DNA of 6,079 nucleotides. It comes from Peptococcaceae bacterium (GTDB lineage: Bacteria > Bacillota > DSM-12270 > Thermacetogeniales > Thermacetogeniaceae). Location of the stretch: positions 1 through 6,079 of the forward strand of contig PKYJ01000074.1 in NCBI GenBank assembly GCA_003132605.1, in the 5' to 3' direction. How positions within the stretch are numbered: the first letter of the stretch is position 1; the number at the start of each line of letters is the position of its first letter. Shown piece after piece: positions 1 through 4,463 of this stretch. Under the pieces are notes generated by a model. The model was not told where the DNA came from, searched no databases, and saw only the letters and a list, made by a program, of their open reading frames with translations. The translations under genes and the position numbers were made by a program.

Positions 1-743
1 TCGTCCATGCCATTGAACTGGGGCGCGCCGTTTACGCCAACATCAAGAAGTTCATCCTCTACCTTTTCTCCCACAACATGGGGGAGTTGATCCCATTCCT
101 CTTTGTCACCGTTGCCGGGGTGCCCCTGGTGCCCCTGACTGCCCTGCAGGTCCTGGCCATCGACCTGTGCTCCGATGTCGCCCCCGCCCTGGCCCTGGGG
201 ACCGAAAACCCCGAACCGGGTCTGATGAACAGGCCACCGAGGCCAAGCACCGCCAGGCTCTTTGATTGGGATCTGGTCAAGCGATTTCTCTTTATTGGCG
301 TGATCCAGGGGGCAGGCGCCACGGCCGGTTTTATGATCGTGCTGTTGCAGGGTGGTTGGCATTGGGGCGCCGTCCTGTCAAAGGCAGACCTCCTGTACCG
401 GCACGCCATCACCATGACCCAAGCAGCGATCGTGGTCTCGCAAGTCTTTAACGGCTTTGCCGTGAGAACGGAAAAAGTCTCGGTATTTCGGGTCGGTTTG
501 CTGTCAAACCGCTTCCTGATCGTCGGGGAAGCGATTGGGGTGGGGATTATGGCGTGCATCAGCTACGTTCCCGCCCTGCAGCGTCTGTTCGACACGGCGC
601 CGCTCAGGCTCGCCGACTGGGAGCTGCTGACAGCCTTTGGCGCTGTCCTGTTTGTAGCCGAGGAACTGCGGAAATTCATAGCCCGACACCAGAATTTAAA
701 GAAACATGATATTTCAGTTATAATGGAAGCAGAAAAGGCTTGA
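1..743 (+). CDS. P2-type cation-transporting ATPase, C-terminal part (5' end outside window)
   Basis: This is the last 246 residues of an ion-pumping P-type ATPase of the inner membrane; the reading frame is open from base 3 and ends at TGA 741-743. The actuator, phosphorylation and nucleotide-binding domains lie before the window. The fragment holds the conserved LGRAVYANIKKFILYL entry into M5, then M5 (about fragment residues 18-40) with N25 and E28, M6 (44-66) with AIDLCSD, and M7-M10 (about 95-115, 135-153, 170-192, 207-226), matching the Cation_ATPase_C domain. The two M6 aspartates (D54, D58) and the following MNRPPR resemble Na,K-ATPase (IDLGTD, then MKRQPR) more than SERCA (VNLVTD), which points to a P2C-like monovalent-cation pump. 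The true ion is unknown, and Ca2+ or another cation remains possible. A His (H24) sits where Na,K-ATPase has a K+-site serine. The stop codon overlaps the ribosome binding site of the next gene, so the two are probably cotranscribed. Confidence 0.9.
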   Translation, partial: VHAIELGRAVYANIKKFILYLFSHNMGELIPFLFVTVAGVPLVPLTALQVLAIDLCSDVAPALALGTENPEPGLMNRPPRPSTARLFDWDLVKRFLFIGVIQGAGATAGFMIVLLQGGWHWGAVLSKADLLYRHAITMTQAAIVVSQVFNGFAVRTEKVSVFRVGLLSNRFLIVGEAIGVGIMACISYVPALQRLFDTAPLRLADWELLTAFGAVLFVAEELRKFIARHQNLKKHDISVIMEAEKA

Positions 744-756
744 AGGAGGTTTATCA

Positions 757-1401
757 ATGCATATTGTGGTTGTCGGTTGCGGAACGCTAGGATCACAGCT
801 CGCCGAAACCCTGGCCCGCAAAGGGACTTCCATCGCCGTTATTGACCCCGACCCGACAGCTTTCCGGCGCCTGAGGCCGCGGTTTCCCGGCAAGAAAATC
901 GAGGGCCTGGGATTCGACCGCGCCACCCTGATCGAAGCCGGGGTGATGCGGGCGGATGCCCTGGCAACGGTCACGAGCGATGATAATACCAACTTTCTGG
1001 TGGCTTCCCTGGCCCGGGAGGAGTTCGCCATCCCCAAGGTCGTGGCGCGGATCATCGATCCGATCCGGGCCGAGATTTACCAGCATCTCGGTGTTCCCGT
1101 CATCGCCCCTACCACCTGGGGCGCCATGCGCGTCAACGAACTGCTTGTCGAAGAGCGTATGGCCACCCTTTTAACTGCTGGGAACGGGGAGGTAAGGGTG
1201 GTCGAGTTTCAGGTGCCCCATCGCCTGGTGGGAAGAATGGTCAAGGATCTGCAGGCGCCGGGAGAGATCGGCGTCATCTGCCTGATCCGGCATGGTAAGG
1301 CCTTCATGCCGTTGATGGGGACCACCTTTGAAGAGAACGATCTGATTCAAGCAGTTGTGTCTGAACATTCCATGCCCAAGCTTGAAAGACTGATAGATTA
1401 G
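757..1401 (+). CDS. TrkA-type RCK potassium transport regulatory protein (first of two)
   Basis: This is a 214-residue cytoplasmic protein with one RCK unit: a TrkA_N Rossmann domain (about residues 1-120) and a TrkA_C domain (about 135-214). The N-terminus shows the dinucleotide-binding glycines GCGTLG (7-12) after strand HIVVV, and an acidic residue (D30, in VIDPD) at the end of the second strand, typical of NAD(H) binding. Proteins of this kind form gating rings that open or close K+ channels and transporters in response to nucleotides. The start is set by a perfect AAGGAGGT (743-750), 6 nt before the ATG and overlapping the stop of the P-type ATPase, which argues for one operon. No TrkH or KtrB membrane partner is in the window. 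At about 220 residues it is a single-unit KtrA/CeoB-like form, not the double-length E. coli TrkA. Family assignment is firm; the partner transporter is unknown. Confidence 0.93.
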   Translation: MHIVVVGCGTLGSQLAETLARKGTSIAVIDPDPTAFRRLRPRFPGKKIEGLGFDRATLIEAGVMRADALATVTSDDNTNFLVASLAREEFAIPKVVARIIDPIRAEIYQHLGVPVIAPTTWGAMRVNELLVEERMATLLTAGNGEVRVVEFQVPHRLVGRMVKDLQAPGEIGVICLIRHGKAFMPLMGTTFEENDLIQAVVSEHSMPKLERLID

Positions 1402-1513
1402 TGGTTGGTGGTTAGTGGTTAACGGTTGGAAAAAAAACAAAGCCAATAAAACTGTGGTTGGTGGCGTGCGGTCGGTAGTTTGAATCCAACGACCAACGAC
1501 CAACTGCCAACGA
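1402..1513. repeat. Three 28-bp arrays of degenerate heptamers, the third inverted
   Basis: Block A (1402-1429) is four heptamers close to TGGTTGG. Block B (1455-1482) is again four, more degenerate (TGGTTGG, TGGCGTG, CGGTCGG, TAGTTTG). Block C (1486-1513) is four on the opposite strand: CCAACGA three times and CCAACTG once. An exact 11-bp repeat, GTGGTTGGTGG, recurs at 1401 and 1454. A and B are separated by an A8 run (1430-1437) and A+T-rich bases; B and C are separated by only three bases. C can pair imperfectly with either A (19 of 28 positions) or B (17 of 28), so alternative stem-loops are possible. The element starts at the stop of the first RCK gene and ends just before the ribosome binding site of the second. 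Similar GT/AC-rich heptamer repeats occur in intergenic DNA of some deltaproteobacteria as I recall, but no function is assigned here. Confidence 0.85.
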
Positions 1514-1534
1514 CCAAAATTGGAGGAATTGCTC

Positions 1535-2200
1535 ATGTTTATCCTGATTGCCGGCGGCGGCAAGGTGGGGTTCAACCTGGCCTATACCTTGTCCCAGGAG
1601 GACAAGAAAGAGGTCACGGTGATTGATAAAAACAAGAACGCCCTGGAAAAGTTTAAAGAGCTTCCAACTGTAAAGACGGTTCATGGAGACGGTACTGACC
1701 CCCGCATCCTCGATTACGTAGGAATTACCCGGGCACATGCAGTGGTTGCCGTGACCGGAAGCGACGTCGACAATCTCGCCCTGTCCATGGTCGCCAAGAG
1801 GCAATTTGGCATCAAGCGGGTGATCGCCCGGATCAACAACGTCAAGAACCAGTGGCTCTACACGCGGGAGCGCGGGGTTGACTACGCCATTGCGGGAGCG
1901 CTCTTTATCGCCAGGGTTATCCATGAGGAGGTAAGCCTGAAAGATCTGATCACCCTGTTAAAAATCGGGGATGGGGATGTCTCGCTCGTGGAAGAGGAGG
2001 TGCTCCCGGTTTCCCGGGCAATCGGGAAAAATATCGCCAACCTGAATATTCCTGAAGGAATAGTTTTGACTGCCATTATCCGTGATGGCAAGATCGTGCT
2101 CCCCCGGGGCGAGACTGTCATCAGCGCAGGCGACAAGGTGCTGGCCTTGGCCGAATCGCAGAAAACTCACCTGCTGGAAGAGCTTTTAGGCGGATCTTGA
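1535..2200 (+). CDS. TrkA-type RCK potassium transport regulatory protein (second of two)
   Basis: This 221-residue cytoplasmic protein has the same two-part layout as its upstream neighbour: a TrkA_N Rossmann domain (about 1-120) and a TrkA_C domain (about 140-218). Key residues are GGGKVG (7-12) after FILIA, VIDKN with D31 at the second strand end, and HGDGTDPRIL and VTGSDVDNL in the usual TrkA_N positions. The C-terminal part contains VLPVSRAIGKNIANL and the SAGDKVLAL motif typical of TrkA_C. The ATG at 1535 is preferred because GGAGG (1522-1526) stands 8 nt upstream; an in-frame TTG at 1520 lies 5' of that site and would leave it inside the gene. The two RCK proteins are clearly divergent, not a recent duplication, and could form a mixed ring like the CeoB/CeoC pair of mycobacteria. 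That heteromer idea is inference. There is no transporter partner immediately downstream, only a long gap before kdp. Confidence 0.93.
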   Translation: MFILIAGGGKVGFNLAYTLSQEDKKEVTVIDKNKNALEKFKELPTVKTVHGDGTDPRILDYVGITRAHAVVAVTGSDVDNLALSMVAKRQFGIKRVIARINNVKNQWLYTRERGVDYAIAGALFIARVIHEEVSLKDLITLLKIGDGDVSLVEEEVLPVSRAIGKNIANLNIPEGIVLTAIIRDGKIVLPRGETVISAGDKVLALAESQKTHLLEELLGGS

Positions 2201-2226
2201 GGAATGTGGACACGCCTCACGCCTCT

Positions 2227-2487
2227 TCAAGAAATGTCTCGATGGAATGTCCCCCAATGATGACTTTCGAAAGCGACCGGAACCAGCCGCAGCTCATCTG
2301 CAGTCTTCACCTCTACATCCGACAGGCTCCGGGGCGTTGAACCCGGGACCCCCTCGAACTGGATGCCCACTTTTCCTACGAACTGATCAACCTATCTGAG
2401 GATTGAACAGGCACGGTATTTGAACTCGAAGATAGCTATCGGCCAGCTTTTCGTGCCCACGAGCCGGACTAATATAAGACGTTTGTT
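2227..2487 (-). pseudogene. Possible decayed coding stretch of unknown family
   Basis: On the minus strand one frame is open over 87 codons except for a single TAG (complement of 2392-2394), ending at TGA (complement of 2227-2229). From a GTG at 2460 it reads VGTKSWPIAIFEFKYRA, and after the TAG, VDQFVGKVGIQFEGVPG and then VEVKTADELRLVPVAFES. The alternation of hydrophobic and charged residues and the G/C-rich third positions in the middle look protein-like. A GTG at 2368-2370 could start a 47-residue remnant, but its upstream AGGA is only 3 nt away. I do not recognise the family. The antisense frame with the same codon boundaries has three stops, so minus is the better reading. It could still be chance openness in G+C-rich DNA; confidence is low. 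Confidence 0.25.
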
Positions 2488-2511
2488 TTAGCCGTCATCA
2501 TTCAGGTGAAG

Positions 2512-2529
2512 TTTTTACTTTTTTTTAAT
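2512..2529 (+). promoter_or_regulatory. Probable KdpE-type operator upstream of kdpF
   Basis: The stretch TTTTTAC followed by eight T and AATG resembles the T-rich KdpE binding site of the E. coli kdp promoter, which from memory reads about TTTTTATACTTTTTTTACA. Its centre lies about 65 bases before the predicted transcription start, close to the E. coli arrangement. A second T run (2541-2547, then AAC) might be an extra half-site. KdpE is the response regulator that activates kdp when K+ is scarce. No kdpD or kdpE gene is in the window. Confidence 0.5.
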
Positions 2530-2550
2530 GACCGGTCTGGTTTTTTTAAC

Positions 2551-2579
2551 AGATTCTTTACTTGCGGGATTGCTAAAAT
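2551..2579 (+). promoter_or_regulatory. Predicted kdp promoter, extended -10 type
   Basis: TGCTAAAAT at 2571-2579 is an extended -10 element: TG, one base, then TAAAAT with 5 of 6 matches to TATAAT. The -35 position 16-17 bases upstream (around AGATTCT, 2551-2557) is poor, as expected for a promoter that needs an activator. Transcription would start near 2586, giving a leader of about 60 nt before kdpF. Confidence 0.5.
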
Positions 2580-2581
2580 AA

Positions 2582-2597
2582 AGTTGCTGAAACAACT
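2582..2597 (+). other. Small stem-loop at the predicted 5' end of the kdp transcript
   Basis: AGTTG (2582-2586) and CAACT (2593-2597) form a perfect 5-bp stem with the six-base loop CTGAAA. It lies at or just after the predicted transcription start. It is too small and lacks a T run, so it is not a terminator. It could stabilise the transcript end, or be chance. Confidence 0.25.
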
Positions 2598-2645
2598 GCC
2601 GGCAAATGATAAATACTATGCGCAGACTGAGCGGAGTGAAGGGAG

Positions 2646-2744
2646 ATGTGGTCGTTGACGTTCGATCTGGTTCTGGGCGGAATCATCTCGGTCGGCTTGC
2701 TGGTTTACCTCGTCTACTGTCTGATCAAAGCGGAGGTTTTATAG
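2646..2744 (+). CDS. kdpF: KdpF, small membrane subunit of the K+-transporting ATPase
   Basis: This 32-residue peptide starts MWSLTFDLVLGGI and ends KAEVL, with one membrane helix over about residues 8-27. It matches the E. coli KdpF pattern: a single hydrophobic helix with LVYLVY, then a short tail of the form INAEAF. KdpF binds and stabilises the KdpABC complex in the inner membrane. An in-frame TGA at 2637 rules out a longer N-terminus. GGAG (2633-2636) is 9 nt before the ATG, while a second purine-rich AGGGAG directly abuts it and could instead serve a TTG at 2655, giving a 29-residue product closer to E. coli length. Its TAG stop is joined directly to the kdpA ATG (TAGATG), so translation is probably coupled. 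Confidence 0.9.
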   Translation: MWSLTFDLVLGGIISVGLLVYLVYCLIKAEVL

Positions 2745-4451
2745 ATGAAAAGTACGGATTTGCTGCAACTGGGGTTTTTCATCATTCTGTTTGTTCTTCT
2801 GGCACGACCTACGGGCCGCTACATGGCAGCAGTCTACACCGGCAAGCGCACCTGGCTGGACCCGGTGCTAAACCCGCTGGAAAGGCTATTCTACAAGCTG
2901 TCCGGAGTCGACCCCAATCATGAGATGGGCTGGTGGGAATATGCCGCAACTGTCATGGTCTTCAACATTGCAGGCATAGTGCTGCTGTTCGTGATCCAAC
3001 TGGTGCAGGGACACCTGCCCTTCAACCCCCAGCATTTCCCCTCAGTGAAGTGGGACCTCGCCCTCAACACGGCGGTCAGCTTCGTTACCAACACCAACTG
3101 GCAGAACTACGGCGGGGAGTCCACCATGAGCCATCTCACTCAGATGGCCGGCCTGACGGTGCAGAACTTCCTCTCAGCGGCTACCGGCATGGCGGTGTTG
3201 GTCGCCCTGATCCGCGGCCTGATCCGCCGCCAGGCCAGCTCCCTCGGCAACTTCTGGGTCGACCTGACCCGCAGCGTGCTCTGGATCCTGCTCCCCATAT
3301 CCATCATCTTTGCATTGGTCTTCGCCTCCCAGGGCGTGATCCAGACCCTGCGCCCATACGTAACCGCTCAGACCCTGGAGGGAGCACGGCAGACCATTGC
3401 CGTGGGGCCGGTAGCCTCCCAGGAAGCGATCAAGATGCTGGGTTCCAACGGCGGCGGCTTCTTCAACGCCAACTCCGCCCACCCCTTCGAGAACCCCTCA
3501 CCCCTGACCAATCTCCTGGCCATGTTGGCAATCATGCTGATTCCCGCCGGCCTGGTGATTACTTATGGGCACATGGTCGGCGACAGACGCCAGGGACATG
3601 CCATTTTTGGGGCGATGCTGATCATGTTCGTGATTTTCCTGGGCGTCAGTTATTGCAGCGAGGCGACAGGGAACCCGCTGATCAGCGCCCTCCACGTCAG
3701 CAGTCCGACGGCCATGGAGGGCAAGGAGGTGCGCTTCGGGATCACCGATTCCGCCCTCTTTGTCACCGCTACCACCGCTGTCGCCAACGGCGCCGTGAAC
3801 GCCATGCACGACAGCCTCACTCCCCTGTCCGGATTCATCGCCATGCTCCAGATCAAGCTGGGTGAGATCGTCTTCGGGGGTGTCGGCTGCGGCCTGTACG
3901 GGATGCTGGTCTTCGTATTCTTAACCGTGTTCATCATCGGGCTGATGGTCGGGCGAACGCCCGAGTACCTGGGTAAAAAGATCGAGTCCATGGAGATCAA
4001 GATGGGGATCCTGGCGGTCCTGCTGCCCTCGGCCTGCATCCTGATCGGCGCCGCCATCGCCTGTGTGACTAGAGTGGGCACTTCTTCGGTCCTGAATCCC
4101 GGTCCCCACGGCCTGAGCGAGATTCTCTATGCCTTTGCCTCGGCGGCGGGCAACAATGGCAGCGCCTTCGCCGGACTGAACGGCAACACCCTCTTCTACA
4201 ACCTCGGTCTGGCCTTCAACATGTTCGTCGGGCGTTACGGGGTGTTGATCCCGGTGCTGGCGATCGCCGGCAGCATGATGCAGAAGAAGACCATCCCCCC
4301 TGGCCCCGGCACCTTTCAGACTACCGGAGCCTTCTTCGCCGTGCTGCTGGCAGCGGTGGTGCTGATCGTGGGCGCCCTGACCTTCTTCCCGGCCCTGGCT
4401 CTCGGGCCGCTGGTCGAGCACCTGTTGATGTGGTCAGGAAAAGTTTTTTAG
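2745..4451 (+). CDS. kdpA: KdpA, K+-channel-like subunit of the K+-transporting ATPase
   Basis: This 568-residue inner-membrane protein (about 557 in E. coli) carries the K+ entry pathway of KdpFABC. About ten membrane helices are visible, including residues 5-21, 66-86, 136-158, 174-195, 257-275, 288-302, 380-402, 418-441, 487-509 and 527-550. The four selectivity-filter loops are present: TNTNWQNYGGE (115-125), GSNGGGFFNANSAHPFENP (233-251), TTAVANGAVNAMHDSLTP (343-360) and AGNNGSAFAGL (468-478). By eye the offset to E. coli numbering is +4, so filter glycines fall at 236, 349 and 472 and the Gln116 equivalent at 120. The start has GGAGG (2732-2736) inside the end of kdpF, 8 nt upstream. 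The gene is full length, with no frameshift. Asn348 stands where I recall E. coli has Cys344. Confidence 0.98.
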   Translation: MKSTDLLQLGFFIILFVLLARPTGRYMAAVYTGKRTWLDPVLNPLERLFYKLSGVDPNHEMGWWEYAATVMVFNIAGIVLLFVIQLVQGHLPFNPQHFPSVKWDLALNTAVSFVTNTNWQNYGGESTMSHLTQMAGLTVQNFLSAATGMAVLVALIRGLIRRQASSLGNFWVDLTRSVLWILLPISIIFALVFASQGVIQTLRPYVTAQTLEGARQTIAVGPVASQEAIKMLGSNGGGFFNANSAHPFENPSPLTNLLAMLAIMLIPAGLVITYGHMVGDRRQGHAIFGAMLIMFVIFLGVSYCSEATGNPLISALHVSSPTAMEGKEVRFGITDSALFVTATTAVANGAVNAMHDSLTPLSGFIAMLQIKLGEIVFGGVGCGLYGMLVFVFLTVFIIGLMVGRTPEYLGKKIESMEIKMGILAVLLPSACILIGAAIACVTRVGTSSVLNPGPHGLSEILYAFASAAGNNGSAFAGLNGNTLFYNLGLAFNMFVGRYGVLIPVLAIAGSMMQKKTIPPGPGTFQTTGAFFAVLLAAVVLIVGALTFFPALALGPLVEHLLMWSGKVF

Positions 4452-4463
4452 GAGGATAGAACA

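Larger units (their letters stand above)
2201..2645. other. Intergenic region between second RCK gene and kdpF
   Basis: No intact gene is recognised in these 445 bases. The left part (to about 2460) is G+C-rich and contains the coding-like minus-strand stretch listed separately and a perfect 10-bp palindrome, GATAGCTATC (2431-2440). The right part (about 2465-2600) becomes A+T-rich, with T runs at 2519-2526 and 2541-2547, and holds the proposed KdpE operator and kdp promoter. No convincing intrinsic terminator follows the second RCK gene: the inverted CTTGA/TCAAG pair near 2196-2230 has no T run. Read-through from the RCK operon into kdp therefore cannot be excluded. Confidence 0.7.

Noticed and set aside
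1426..1452. Possible promoter (TTGGAA, 15 bp, TAAAAC) within the spacer before the second RCK gene
   Set aside because: The spacing is short and both boxes are weak; the A-rich stretch between heptamer blocks makes such matches likely by chance.
1171..1924. Minus-strand open frames across the heptamer repeats
   Set aside because: Their repetitive VVGRW-like peptides come from reading the heptamer array, and the rest is antisense to the two RCK genes.
2324..2362. tRNA T-arm-like sequence on the minus strand (GTCCCGGGTTCAACGCCCCGG)
   Set aside because: The T-stem pairs at 4 of 5 positions, but no matching acceptor, D-arm or anticodon arm is found upstream; the bases also fall inside the coding-like minus-strand stretch.
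2530..2547. GACCGGTC followed by a T run as a possible intrinsic terminator
   Set aside because: The palindrome has no loop, and the alternative ACC/GGT stem has only three pairs; the T run is better explained as part of the kdp control region.
2606..2923. 105-codon + strand frame overlapping kdpF and the start of kdpA
   Set aside because: It runs out of frame through two recognised genes, has no good ribosome binding site, and resembles no known leader peptide.
2933..3865. 310-codon open frame on the + strand inside kdpA
   Set aside because: It is the +1-type shadow of kdpA, rich in Pro, Arg and Gln, with no recognisable domain; kdpA in the other frame carries all its filter motifs.
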